Source: an uncultured Myxococcales bacterium (GTDB lineage: Bacteria; Myxococcota_A; UBA9042). Taken from it: a DNA stretch of 34,301 nucleotides. The stretch lies in contig CAINLT010000489.1 in NCBI GenBank assembly GCA_903850505.1, forward strand, positions 1 to 34,301, written 5' to 3'. Within the stretch, counting starts at the first letter, position 1. The number at the start of each line of letters is the position of its first letter. The notes beneath the pieces were generated by a model that searched no databases, was not told the origin of the DNA, and saw only the letters and a program-made list of their open reading frames with translations. The translations under genes were made by a program, and so were the position numbers. Positions 22,064-30,102 of the stretch are shown piece after piece.

Positions 22064-23179
22064 CTACTGCCCGCCGTGCTTCGCGGTTACGACCTTCATG
22101 CGGCCGTCCGCCATCGCCTCGATCACCACTGATCCGTCCCAGGCTGTGCCGTAGAGCGCCTTCTGGATCTTCTGTTGCTGGAATTTCTCGCCTGCGAGGC
22201 CCACCGGCACGGTGATTTCCGGCCGCCGCCGGGTCATGCCCGCCTCCAGCATGTCGACAATCTCCTTGCGCGGATGGCCGTATTTCCACGCCGACCAGGT
22301 GAGCTGGCGCGACGCCGGGCCCATGGAAAACACGGCGATCTCCGGGCTCATCGCCGTGACGAGCTCCGGAATCGTGCCGTTGAACGAGCCGTGGTGGCCG
22401 ACCTGATACACGTCCACGTTCAGCGCGCCCGATTCGCCGGTCCGCTTCAGCAGGTCGCGAATCGCCGGCTCCTCCAGATCGCCGGTGAACAGCGCGGATG
22501 CCTTGCCAAAGTCCACGCGCAGCACGACCGAGTGATTGTTGGCGTTCTGGAACGGCGTCTTGCCAAAACGCATCCCCGGCCAGCCCGGATCCACCGCGAC
22601 CTGACCCCATAGCGCGTGAATCTGCGGATCAATGTTTGGGCAGCGAATCGGATCGATGACCGCGTCCGTCAGCCCGTGCGGATCGGCGATGTCTTCCAGA
22701 TGGACGGCGCGGTAGTGGGTCGTCTCGGCGTGATCGCGGGCAAATTGCTGGAGTTCGCCCTGACCCGCGCCGCCGGAACCCTGCGTCATGCCGTTGTCGA
22801 TGGCGTTCTGCACCTGAAAATGGCTGAGCACGGCGCCGACCCCGCGCGTGTGATCGATGTGCGGGTGCGTCAGCGCCACAAGCGCCAGCGTCCGCTGGAG
22901 ATCGGTGCGGCGGGCGAAAAACGCATCCAGGTAGGCAACGAGCGCCGCGTCCGAGTTGAACGCGTCGGCCTGTTCGCCGCCCGTGTCGATGAGCATCGCC
23001 GCGCACGGGAACTCCAGCAGCACGCCCAAGCCCTGGCCGATGTCGATGAAGTGGATGCGCATCACGTCGTCGCGATCAGAGAGGGCCGGGAGCGGCGCTT
23101 GCGGCACGTCGCGCACCTGCGGGGCGGCGCATGCAGGCGTGAGCGCCAGGAGGCAAAGGAGAACGGCAAGCTTGGTCAT
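22064..23179 (-). CDS. Exported ComEC/Rec2-like metallo-beta-lactamase-fold hydrolase
   Basis: A 371-residue protein with a signal peptide (MTKLAVLLCLLALTPACAAP). Cleavage or lipidation near Cys17 is possible, but the -3 position is not a classical lipobox. The MBL fold is evident from DIGQGLGVLLEF (about 46-57), LIDTGG, the metal motif THPHIDH (104-110), NNHSVVLRV, ALFTGDLE, and GHHGSFNGT. This order is that of the ComEC/Rec2 C-terminal hydrolase group and related stand-alone enzymes. A predicted periplasmic nuclease or phosphodiesterase role is a family-level inference. ATG 23179 has AGGA upstream. Its stop abuts the DyP stop, and it lies 24 bases after the transglutaminase-like gene in transcription order. 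Confidence 0.88.
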   Translation of the reverse strand: MTKLAVLLCLLALTPACAAPQVRDVPQAPLPALSDRDDVMRIHFIDIGQGLGVLLEFPCAAMLIDTGGEQADAFNSDAALVAYLDAFFARRTDLQRTLALVALTHPHIDHTRGVGAVLSHFQVQNAIDNGMTQGSGGAGQGELQQFARDHAETTHYRAVHLEDIADPHGLTDAVIDPIRCPNIDPQIHALWGQVAVDPGWPGMRFGKTPFQNANNHSVVLRVDFGKASALFTGDLEEPAIRDLLKRTGESGALNVDVYQVGHHGSFNGTIPELVTAMSPEIAVFSMGPASRQLTWSAWKYGHPRKEIVDMLEAGMTRRRPEITVPVGLAGEKFQQQKIQKALYGTAWDGSVVIEAMADGRMKVVTAKHGGQ

Positions 23180-23203
23180 GGTGTCCTGTGTCGGCCGAGG
23201 CGG

Positions 23204-24055
23204 CTATTCATCTTCCCGGGCATAGAACCAGCGGCGCTCCGGCTCAAAGGACGCCAGTCGGCCCCACACGTCCTGCGCGGCGTCCAGTATCCAGATTTGC
23301 CCCGCGCCGTCCACCCATCGCACCCAGGCGTGGCTGTACTGACGCGGCACGAACTTGCGGTCGATGGAGACGCGGCCCTCGAGCCAGCCTTCGTCGACCA
23401 ACCGTTCCAGCAGCGCGCCCAGCAGGCAGACCTGGTGCCGGCACACGCCGCCGCGCCGTCGCAGGTAGACGTCCAGCCGCACTTTGTCGTCCGGTCCGAG
23501 CGTGTGTTCGTGGGCAACCTGGCTCACGACGTGCCGGTCAAACGGCAGCACGCGGTTGACAAGGGTCCGGCACAGCAGCCCCATGTGGCTGTTCAGATAG
23601 CGCTGCACCGCGCGTTTGCGGCCCAGCGTGATGTGCTGCCACGGCCACATTGGCGCCTGATCCTGCAGTTCCCGCAGCCAGTTGGTGTACACGTTGTCCA
23701 GCAACCCGGGCCGCGCCATGTCGACGACGATGGCCTCCCGCGGCTTGCGGCCGATATAGACGCCGCCGTCGATGCGGCTGTCACGGCCGATGATGGGCCG
23801 GCCGAGATAGCGACCGTACGGCGTGGCGGGATCGCTGGCCGTGGGCGGCTCAAAGCCGATGTTGTTGCCCAGCCGCGCCATGACGTGTGCCGTGTTGCCG
23901 GCCTGCGCGCTCCAGCCGTTGCTGAGCGACTCGACGATCACCTCCGTCTCGCTTGCCGCCGCCGACGCATCCTCGGCGAACGTCGCATCGGAATCCGGAT
24001 GACCGCGCGTGTCAGGCTCCAGTCGATCGAGGTTGATGCCCGTTGGCCACGTCAT
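23204..24055 (-). CDS. EDR1/transglutaminase-like cysteine peptidase-fold protein
   Basis: A 283-residue protein. The C-terminal half matches the transglutaminase-like layout found in EDR1/CTR1 domains: Cys205 in GGVCRHQVCLLGALLERL, His242 in YSHAWVRW and Asp258 in IWILDAAQ form the likely catalytic triad. The first 110 residues are low complexity and then GRPIIGRDSRIDGGVYIGR. No signal peptide is visible from ATG 24055, which has no clear ribosome site; the frame is open further upstream to 24181 but that would run into the tolQ start. Possible activities are peptide cleavage or cross-linking; the substrate is unknown. It probably shares a transcript with the MBL-fold gene 24 bases downstream. 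Confidence 0.8.
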   Translation of the reverse strand: MTWPTGINLDRLEPDTRGHPDSDATFAEDASAAASETEVIVESLSNGWSAQAGNTAHVMARLGNNIGFEPPTASDPATPYGRYLGRPIIGRDSRIDGGVYIGRKPREAIVVDMARPGLLDNVYTNWLRELQDQAPMWPWQHITLGRKRAVQRYLNSHMGLLCRTLVNRVLPFDRHVVSQVAHEHTLGPDDKVRLDVYLRRRGGVCRHQVCLLGALLERLVDEGWLEGRVSIDRKFVPRQYSHAWVRWVDGAGQIWILDAAQDVWGRLASFEPERRWFYAREDE

Positions 24056-24179
24056 GGCGATCAGCGTACCTGCGTCCTCGCGGCGTGCAAGCGGCAACGT
24101 CTGCAATTTTCCGCGCCTGACGGGATTTTGCGATCGCCGCAGTTGCACGCGATCGCACAACGTCATAGCCTTGCACGCC

Positions 24180-24911
24180 ATGAATGCTCTCGCTCACACT
24201 CTGCTTTTCACGCCGTCCAACCTTCTTGGCCAGGTCGAGATGGATCCCATGCAGGCTGCGCTGCAATCGCGCGGCATGGTGCTGGTGACCCTGATCGTGC
24301 TGGTCGTGTTGTCGCTCGTCACCTGGGTCATCATTGGCAGTCGCTATTTTGCCCTGCGCGCGCTCAAACGCGACGTGGCGCAATTTCGCGGCGAGTTCGC
24401 CAAGTTCCCGGACGTGAAGGCGGCGCAGGAGGCCTTGGGCAAACGCTTCGTGCGGCTGCCGCATGTGCGCATGCTGCACGCTTTGCTCAAAGAAATTCAC
24501 GCGCTGGAGCAGCAGGGACCGATGGGCGAGGAGGACATCGACACGCTCGAGCGGTCCATGCGTCGCACGTCGGAGCCCTTGGTGGATGAGCTGGAGTCGG
24601 GCCTGATGGTGCTGGGCACCGTCGCTTCGTCGGCGCCGTTCATCGGCCTTTTTGGCACCGTCTGGGGCATCATGGGCGCGTTTGGCGGTCTGGCGGACAG
24701 CGGCTCGGTGCTGCAAACCGTCGCGCCGCACATCGCCCAGGCGCTCGTCGCCACGGCGGTCGGCCTGCTCGCGGCAATCCCCGCGGCCATGGGCTACAAC
24801 GGCCTTGGCCGCATGTCCAAGCGCCTCGTCACGGATCTGGACGGCTTTGGTCTGGAATTGCTCAACCTCGTGCGCCGGCAGCAAGTCCGCGTGCCTGTCC
24901 TGCCCATCTAG
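24180..24911 (+). CDS. tolQ: TolQ/ExbB/MotA-type proton channel protein
   Basis: A 243-residue inner-membrane protein of the TolQ/ExbB family, which forms a proton-driven motor with TolR/ExbD. Three membrane helices are visible: VLVTLIVLVVLSLVTWVIIG (about 34-53), and a C-terminal pair around LGTVASSAPFIGLFGTVWGI and ALVATAVGLLAAIPAAMGYN. The second pair holds the conserved FIGLFGTVWGIM and the TAxGLxxAIPA pattern. A cytoplasmic loop with ALEQQGPMGEEDIDTLERS lies between. ATG 24180 is the most likely start, although the ribosome site is weak. It is followed after 30 bases by the TolR gene and then a TolA-like gene, giving a Tol/Exb operon. Confidence 0.92.
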   Translation: MNALAHTLLFTPSNLLGQVEMDPMQAALQSRGMVLVTLIVLVVLSLVTWVIIGSRYFALRALKRDVAQFRGEFAKFPDVKAAQEALGKRFVRLPHVRMLHALLKEIHALEQQGPMGEEDIDTLERSMRRTSEPLVDELESGLMVLGTVASSAPFIGLFGTVWGIMGAFGGLADSGSVLQTVAPHIAQALVATAVGLLAAIPAAMGYNGLGRMSKRLVTDLDGFGLELLNLVRRQQVRVPVLPI

Positions 24912-24941
24912 CCCGCATCGCGGCGCGACCGGAGTCTACGC

Positions 24942-25499
24942 ATGGGCATGTCCATGGGAAAAGCGAGCGGGCGCGGGCGTGTGGCCCAGTCGACGCTGGC
25001 GGAAATCAACGTCACGCCGCTTGTCGACGTGATGCTGGTGCTGCTCGTGATCTTCATGGTCGCGTCAGCGGTGGAGACCAGCCGCATTGCCCGCGAGGCG
25101 GAGACGCTGCGGCAAACGGTGAATGAAGAGGCCGCCGCGTCGCAACGGGACGAGACGCAGGTCCCCGTCGATCTGCCGCGGGTGAGCGCGGAGAAGTCAG
25201 CGCAGAGCCTGAAGTCGGGCAAGCCGGTCATCTCCGTGGACGCGGGCAAGCGCGTGTTCCTCGATCAGACGCTGTTGATCGATTGCCACGCGATCTCGAC
25301 GGACGCGTGCCTGGACGGTTTTGAGGTTGCGCTGCACAAGCAGCCGCGCGCCCAGGGCCTGCGCGACGCGAACCTGCGCGCGGATCGCCATCTGGACTAC
25401 GGCCTTGTGCTGGCGTTCATGTCCCGGCTGCGCAAGGCGGGCATCGAGCATTTTGGCCTGATTGCGGAAGAGCCGGGCACAGTTCAACCGCAGAAGTAG
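24942..25499 (+). CDS. tolR: TolR/ExbD-type proton channel partner
   Basis: A 185-residue inner-membrane protein with a short cytoplasmic start, one membrane helix (VMLVLLVIFMVASAV) and a periplasmic domain. The essential Asp29 is seen in INVTPLVDVMLVLLVIFMV, the classic ExbD/TolR motif. The periplasmic part contains KPVISVDAGKRVFLDQ and ends with a segment like the usual VxIRAD-type strand (LRADRHLDYGLVLAFMSRLR), as in ExbD proteins. It is longer than typical (140-150) because of a helical stalk (about 47-80). ATG 24942 has GGAG seven bases upstream. Confidence 0.93.
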   Translation: MGMSMGKASGRGRVAQSTLAEINVTPLVDVMLVLLVIFMVASAVETSRIAREAETLRQTVNEEAAASQRDETQVPVDLPRVSAEKSAQSLKSGKPVISVDAGKRVFLDQTLLIDCHAISTDACLDGFEVALHKQPRAQGLRDANLRADRHLDYGLVLAFMSRLRKAGIEHFGLIAEEPGTVQPQK

Positions 25500-25514
25500 A
25501 CGACGGAGGCAGGG

Positions 25515-26402
25515 TTGGCGCACGCGGTGGTTCATACGGGGCATACCGGCATCGAGACGGGCGACGTCGCGATCGGCGTGACTGTTGCCGTCCTCGTGCA
25601 CGCCGTGCTCGCCGTGGTGCTCTGGGTGGCGCCGATGGCCCCGCCCGATCACAAAGCCGCGGCCAATGCCGATGACGGTTGCGCGTCGGTGGTCAGTCCG
25701 TCGTGCGTGGGCGCCAAACAACTGCAATCCCAAGCGTCGCAGCCCAAAGAAGCCGAGTCGGTCGCGGATCGCCGTTGCCCCGATCCGATTCGGCGCTTGC
25801 AGCGGCGCGATCATGAGCCGGCGCCGTCGATCGCCGTCGACATCCTGCAAGCGCAGTTGGTTGCCGCCGAGGGCAATCCCGATGGCGTGGAGAAGAAAGA
25901 CGTCGGCGTCAGGCCGGGTGAAGGCGGCGCGTCGGCGCCCAAGCCGAAGGCCGCGGAGAGCCTCTTTGGCGATTCCAAGCTCGGCGACATGATCAAGCAG
26001 GAAGACCAGGGCGGCGAGGCGCGCAAGAAGAAGCTTGGCGACCTGATTGGCTTGAAGGATGGCCAGAAGGATGGCGAGGGCAAGGTCAACCAGACCGGCT
26101 CGGTCTACTGGCGGGAAGTCGGCAAGACCATCAAGTCGCACTTTGAACTGCCGCCGTCCGTGCCCGTGTGGGAGCGCGCGGGCCTGCGCGCCAAGGTCCG
26201 CATCACGCGCATGGCCCTGAACGGCAGCATCCTCGGGTGGACGTGGGAAAAGAAGAGCGGCAATGACGAGTTCGACGCGGCCGTGGCGTCCCTCATCACC
26301 AGTTACAAGTCCGGCATGCGCTCGCTGCCGACGCCATCCAGCGACGCGCTGATGGAAATCAACTCGCGTGGCGGCGTGATTGAACTGCGCGGCGGCCACT
26401 GA
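25515..26402 (+). CDS. TolA/TonB-like energy transducer
   Basis: A 295-residue protein with an N-terminal membrane helix (about 18-41), a long charged low-complexity stalk (Lys/Glu/Gln/Asp-rich, about 60-200) and a C-terminal domain beginning YWREVGKTIKSHFELPP and containing RAKVRITRMALNGSILGW and DEFDAAVASLI. This three-part plan is that of TolA and TonB, which span the periplasm and transfer energy from TolQR or ExbBD to the outer membrane. The TTG start at 25515 is supported by GGAGG five bases upstream. No TolB or Pal gene is next in line, unlike typical tol operons, so TolA versus TonB cannot be decided here. Four extra cysteines near 56-88 are unusual. Confidence 0.8.
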   Translation: MAHAVVHTGHTGIETGDVAIGVTVAVLVHAVLAVVLWVAPMAPPDHKAAANADDGCASVVSPSCVGAKQLQSQASQPKEAESVADRRCPDPIRRLQRRDHEPAPSIAVDILQAQLVAAEGNPDGVEKKDVGVRPGEGGASAPKPKAAESLFGDSKLGDMIKQEDQGGEARKKKLGDLIGLKDGQKDGEGKVNQTGSVYWREVGKTIKSHFELPPSVPVWERAGLRAKVRITRMALNGSILGWTWEKKSGNDEFDAAVASLITSYKSGMRSLPTPSSDALMEINSRGGVIELRGGH

Positions 26403-26562
26403 GCATGACGACGTTGTTCGAACACAGCATAGCGCCGCCCCGGACTCTGGCATTGCAGTTTGTGGCCGCGCGCGTGCATCGCCGGCGGCACGCCGCGGAT
26501 CGCGGACGCTTGATCTCAGACTTCGGGCAGCGCGAATAACGGCGCTGCAGGCGGGGCTTACG

Positions 26563-28335
26563 GTGCACAAAGCGCAGGCCAATATCGACTGGACCTGGCG
26601 CGCGCTGGTCGTCGACGATGACCCGCTGGACGTCGAGTTGCTGCGGATTCACGCAGCGGCGATGCGCGGTCCGCACCTCGTCCTGGAACTTTGCACCGAC
26701 CCGGATCAACTGATCCCGCTGCTCGAAGGGCCGGCGCCAGTCGATTTCGTGCTGCTGGACTACCGGCTGGCGGATCGCTCGGGCCTGGATCTGCTGCAAA
26801 GCGTGCGCGCGGCGGGGATCCTCGTGCCGATCGTGCTGCTGACGGGCCACGCTGACATCGATCTGGCGATGCAGGCGATGCGCGCGGGCGCGAGCGACTT
26901 TCTGGCCAAGCAGGAGCTCGCGCCGATGACGTTGGCGCGCACCGTGCGCTACGTGATGGAGAAGCATCTGGCGGAGCGGCGGCTGGCGCAGACGCTGCAG
27001 GAACTGGAGCGGTCGCGGGACGACATGGCGTCGATGCTCGATCGGCTGCGGTTGGCCGTCATCATGATGAACGAGCGCGGGCAGGTCATCTACGTGAACC
27101 GCGCGACGGAGCGGCTGATGGAATTCACCGCGGCGGAGGTGCTGCGCACGCCGTGGCAATCGCTGTGGCCCGCGCCGGCGGAGATGCTGGGCAAGCTGGA
27201 AGCGATGCTGCGGCAGCCCGCGGATCAGCGCGAGATGGTGGCGCTGCATTTCAACCTGCCGTCGGGCGATCAGCGCTGGCTGGATGTGGAAGTGCTGGAC
27301 GACCCGCGTACGACGGGGCGCAAGATCCTGTTCTGCTACGACGTGAGTGAAGTCCACGACTTGCGGGCGGAGTTGGCAGAGCGCGCGCCGACGTCGGGCC
27401 TGATTGGCCAGAGCGAGCCGATGCAGCGCGTGGCGCAGTGGATTCGCGACCTCGCAGCGGTGGACAGCACGGCGCTGATCGTCGGCGAAACGGGGACGGG
27501 CAAGGAGCTTGTGGCGCGGGCGATCCACGCGGCGAGTCCGCGGCGGGACAAGCCGTTTGTGGCGATCAACTGCGCGGGGCTGACCGAGTCGCTGCTGGCG
27601 AGCCAGCTGTTTGGCCACAAGCGCGGCGCGTTCACCGGCGCGCTGCAGGACCACAAGGGGCTGTTCCTCGCGGCAGACGGCGGGACGATCCTGCTGGACG
27701 AGATCGGCGACATTCCGCCGGCCGTCCAGACGGCGCTGCTGCGGGTGCTGCAGGAGCGCGAAGTGACGCCGCTGGGCGAGACGACGCCGCGGCGCATCGA
27801 CGTGCGCGTGCTGGCGGCGACGCACCAGAATCTGCTGGAACTGGTGGACAAGGGCCAGTTTCGCCGCGATCTGTTGTATCGCATCCGCGTGGCGCGGATC
27901 GACGTGCCGCCGCTGCGGCAGCGGCGCAGTGACATTCCGCTGTTGGTCCAGCATTTCCTGCAGCAGCTGGGGCACCGCCGTTCGCCGGGTGAGCCTGCCG
28001 TCCTGCGCGTGAGCCGGGCGGCGATGCTGGCGCTGTGCGCCCACGATTGGCCGGGTAACGTGCGGGAACTGCGGAGCGCGGTGGAATTCGCCTCGATTCG
28101 CTGCCGGCGCGCCGTGGTGCAGGTCGAGGATTTGCCACCGGAAGTTGTGGAAGCGCAGGCCAATCCGGTTGTCGTGGATCTGCTGGGCGATGAACGCTCG
28201 CGGATCCAGCAGGCCCTGCAAGCCGCGCGGGGCAATCGCACGAACGCGGCGACGCTGCTGGGCTGGAGCCGCGCGACGTTCTACCGTCGTGTCAGTGAGT
28301 TGGGCCTGACCGGACAGCCGCGCCGGCGGATTTGA
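26563..28335 (+). CDS. NtrC-family sigma-54 activator with receiver and PAS domains
   Basis: A 590-residue regulator. The receiver domain (about 13-130) has acidic pocket DDD (18-20), phospho-acceptor Asp66 in LLDYRLADRSG, Thr94 and Lys116. A PAS-like sensor follows (about 160-265). The AAA+ domain has Walker A GETGTGKE (308-315), the sigma-54 contact motif GAFTGA (355-360), Walker B ILLDEIGD (376-383) and an RRDLLYRI R-finger region. A Fis-type helix-turn-helix is near the C-terminus (TNAATLLGWSRATFYRRV). GTG 26563 is chosen as the start because it directly precedes the receiver fold; the frame stays open upstream into the TolA-like gene. No histidine kinase is adjacent. It would activate sigma-54 promoters on phosphorylation; the target genes are not identifiable. 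Confidence 0.9.
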   Translation: MHKAQANIDWTWRALVVDDDPLDVELLRIHAAAMRGPHLVLELCTDPDQLIPLLEGPAPVDFVLLDYRLADRSGLDLLQSVRAAGILVPIVLLTGHADIDLAMQAMRAGASDFLAKQELAPMTLARTVRYVMEKHLAERRLAQTLQELERSRDDMASMLDRLRLAVIMMNERGQVIYVNRATERLMEFTAAEVLRTPWQSLWPAPAEMLGKLEAMLRQPADQREMVALHFNLPSGDQRWLDVEVLDDPRTTGRKILFCYDVSEVHDLRAELAERAPTSGLIGQSEPMQRVAQWIRDLAAVDSTALIVGETGTGKELVARAIHAASPRRDKPFVAINCAGLTESLLASQLFGHKRGAFTGALQDHKGLFLAADGGTILLDEIGDIPPAVQTALLRVLQEREVTPLGETTPRRIDVRVLAATHQNLLELVDKGQFRRDLLYRIRVARIDVPPLRQRRSDIPLLVQHFLQQLGHRRSPGEPAVLRVSRAAMLALCAHDWPGNVRELRSAVEFASIRCRRAVVQVEDLPPEVVEAQANPVVVDLLGDERSRIQQALQAARGNRTNAATLLGWSRATFYRRVSELGLTGQPRRRI

Positions 28336-28359
28336 CCGCGCGCGGCTCCGCCTCTCTGT

Positions 28360-28426
28360 GACCAAAAACGCCACAGGCACGATGCCCCGACGCCTGCGCG
28401 CCGCGACCCGTGCCTGTGGCTTGGTC
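28360..28426 (-). terminator. Bidirectional terminator hairpin between convergent genes
   Basis: GCCACAGGCAC (28370-28380) pairs with GTGCCTGTGGC (28410-28420). GACCAA (28360-28365) also pairs with TTGGTC (28421-28426) outside the main stem, leaving a four-base bulge. On the minus strand the main stem is followed by GTTTTTGG, giving an intrinsic terminator for the OmpA gene. On the plus strand it could slow transcription from the sigma-54 activator, but no T-run follows there. Confidence 0.75.
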
Positions 28427-28437
28427 AGCCGCCTGCC

Positions 28438-29925
28438 TTACAGCAGCTTGAACTCGATGCGGCGGTTCTTCGCCTTGCCCGCCGGCTTGGCGTTATCGGC
28501 GATCGGCTTCTCGTCGCCGTAGCCGACCGCCACCACGCGGCTCGCATCAATGCCCTGCTTCACGAGGTACGCCTTCACGGAATCCGCGCGCTCCTGACTC
28601 AGCTTCTTGTTGGCCGCGGACTCACCGGCGTTGTCCGTGTGACCGGACACTTCCACCTTGACCTCCGGGTACTCCTTCATCAGCTTGACCGCGTTGTCGA
28701 GCACGGCGAAGGACTTCGGCTTGACTTCCGCCTTGCCCGTGTCGAACTCGATGCCCTTGATCGCGCCGCTGAACGACTTGGCCAGCTTCTTGGGCAGCTC
28801 ATCCGGGCAGCCGTCACTGTCCTCAAAGCCGTTCTTGGTCTCCGGCTCGCTGGGGCACTTGTCGTCCTTGTCGAAGATGCCGTCCTTGTCCTGGTCGGGC
28901 CACTCGTCCGGGCAGCCGTCTTCGTCCTGGAAGCCGTTCTTGGTCTCCGGCTGGTCCGGGCACTTGTCAGCGCTGTCGGGGATGCCGTCGTTGTCCTTGT
29001 CCAGCTCGTCCGGGCAACCGTCTTCGTCCTGGAAGCCGTTCTTGGTCTCCGGCTTGTCCGGGCACTTGTCCTTGTCGTTCGGGATGCCGTCGCGGTCGTC
29101 ATCGCCGGCGTCGGGGCAGCCGTCGTCGTCCTCAAAGCCGTTCTTGGTCTCGGCCTCGTTGGGGCACTTGTCCTTGTCGTCCGGGATGCCGTCGCCGTCG
29201 TTGTCGAGATCCGGGCAGCCGTCATCGTCCTGGAAGCCGTCGCGGTCTTCCGCGTCGTTGGGGCACTTGTCCTTGTCGTCGTCGATGCCGTCCTTGTCGG
29301 CGTCGCCAGCGGTCGTCCCGAGGCGCACGTACAGGCCGAGGTGGGTCTCCCAATCCGCGGTCATCGTCGACTTGTTGTTCACCGTGTCATAGCCGGGCAC
29401 GATCAGCATGCGGCCGTCGATGCGCGCGCCAAAGCGGCGGTGGAAATCCCAGCGGGCGCCGAGGCCGAGCGCCGTGTCGGTGTCAAAGTCCTTGATCGAG
29501 TGGCCAACGGCCTTCAGCACGCCTTCACTGCCGATACCGACCGTCAGGAACGGGCGGATCGGGCTGTCGATGGGCAACGACGCGATCAGATGGCCGCGGA
29601 TGCCGATGACCGGATCGCTCGTGGAAGTGGCGCTCCGCATGTGTGAGAACGAGTATTTGAACTCGCCTTCAACGCCGAGCCAGCTGAGGAAGTTGAAGCT
29701 CGCGCGCGCGCCGATCAGGCCGGCGTTGCTCGCTGTATCCGCGACGTATTTCGGGCCGGTGTCGCCGAGTTCCGTGACCTTGCTCAGCCAGTTATAGCCG
29801 CCAAAGACGCCGATGTCGGTTTCCATGGCCTCCTGGGCCGAAGCCGAGGCGCTGACCAGCAGGACGGTCGCCGAAAAAACTGTGGAGAGCCAAATACTTG
29901 AGCGGTGCAACCAACGTGACTTCAT
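28438..29925 (-). CDS. OmpA-family outer membrane protein with thrombospondin type-3 repeats
   Basis: A 495-residue outer membrane protein. The signal peptide ends near SASASA-QE. An N-terminal beta-barrel-like region (about 35-205) is followed by five tandem calcium-binding TSP3 repeats (about 208-377), each with a DxDxDGIxD core and DKCPxxxE...DGCPD. An OmpA/MotB peptidoglycan-binding domain (about 380-495) completes it, with GIEFDTGKAEVKP, SGHTDNAGES (Asp431) and LSQERADSVKAYL (Arg446), and ends RRIEFKLL. The plan barrel-TSP3-OmpA is common in Myxococcota and Bacteroidota and tethers the outer membrane to the cell wall. ATG 29925 is chosen for GAGGG five bases upstream. It is transcribed divergently from the ParA gene. 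Confidence 0.94.
   Translation of the reverse strand: MKSRWLHRSSIWLSTVFSATVLLVSASASAQEAMETDIGVFGGYNWLSKVTELGDTGPKYVADTASNAGLIGARASFNFLSWLGVEGEFKYSFSHMRSATSTSDPVIGIRGHLIASLPIDSPIRPFLTVGIGSEGVLKAVGHSIKDFDTDTALGLGARWDFHRRFGARIDGRMLIVPGYDTVNNKSTMTADWETHLGLYVRLGTTAGDADKDGIDDDKDKCPNDAEDRDGFQDDDGCPDLDNDGDGIPDDKDKCPNEAETKNGFEDDDGCPDAGDDDRDGIPNDKDKCPDKPETKNGFQDEDGCPDELDKDNDGIPDSADKCPDQPETKNGFQDEDGCPDEWPDQDKDGIFDKDDKCPSEPETKNGFEDSDGCPDELPKKLAKSFSGAIKGIEFDTGKAEVKPKSFAVLDNAVKLMKEYPEVKVEVSGHTDNAGESAANKKLSQERADSVKAYLVKQGIDASRVVAVGYGDEKPIADNAKPAGKAKNRRIEFKLL
28795..29304 (-). repeat. Five tandem TSP3-type coding repeats
   Basis: Roughly 100-bp imperfect repeats encode five Ca-binding units with DKCPx and DGCPD ends inside the OmpA gene. 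Several units share a nearly identical stretch encoding ETKNGFQDEDGCPDE, suggesting recent duplication or conversion. Confidence 0.85.
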
Positions 29926-30037
29926 TCTCACCCTCGCAAAAAAGACGGTACGCAATACGCGCGCAACCGCAATGTTGCATTCAGTGCGAAATGACGCAAG
30001 AGCCCCCCGGATTCGCCCAAAGGAAAGTGCACAAAAG

Positions 30038-30065
30038 TTGACGATAGTCCGCGACGATCGATGCT
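30038..30065 (+). promoter_or_regulatory. Candidate promoter for the ParA gene
   Basis: TTGACG (30038-30043) and GATGCT (30060-30065) are separated by 16 bases in the 177-base divergent gap, which is less GC-rich than its surroundings. The -35 is good and the -10 weak. Confidence 0.33.
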
Positions 30066-30071
30066 CTCGCC

Positions 30072-30086
30072 TGACGCGATGCGTCA
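30072..30086. promoter_or_regulatory. Operator-like dyad upstream of ParA
   Basis: TGACGC-GAT-GCGTCA is a perfect 6-3-6 inverted repeat located 17 bases before ATG 30103 and downstream of the -35 candidate. The half-site TGACGC also occurs at 29992-29997 in the same gap. This arrangement would suit a repressor or autoregulator, but no binding protein is known. Confidence 0.4.
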
Positions 30087-30102
30087 CGAAACGGAGGTTG
30101 AG

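Noticed and set aside
26405..26539. Possible 44-residue ORF between the TolA-like gene and the sigma-54 activator
   Set aside because: It has no ribosome site, and its composition looks random. It may be untranslated leader.
26359..28380. A 673-codon open frame on the minus strand
   Set aside because: It lies antisense to the sigma-54 activator, whose motifs are intact, and has no recognisable domain.
29926..30102. parS centromere site near ParA
   Set aside because: No sequence resembling the conserved TGTTNCACGTGAAACA palindrome is present; the TGACGC dyad is a different type of repeat.
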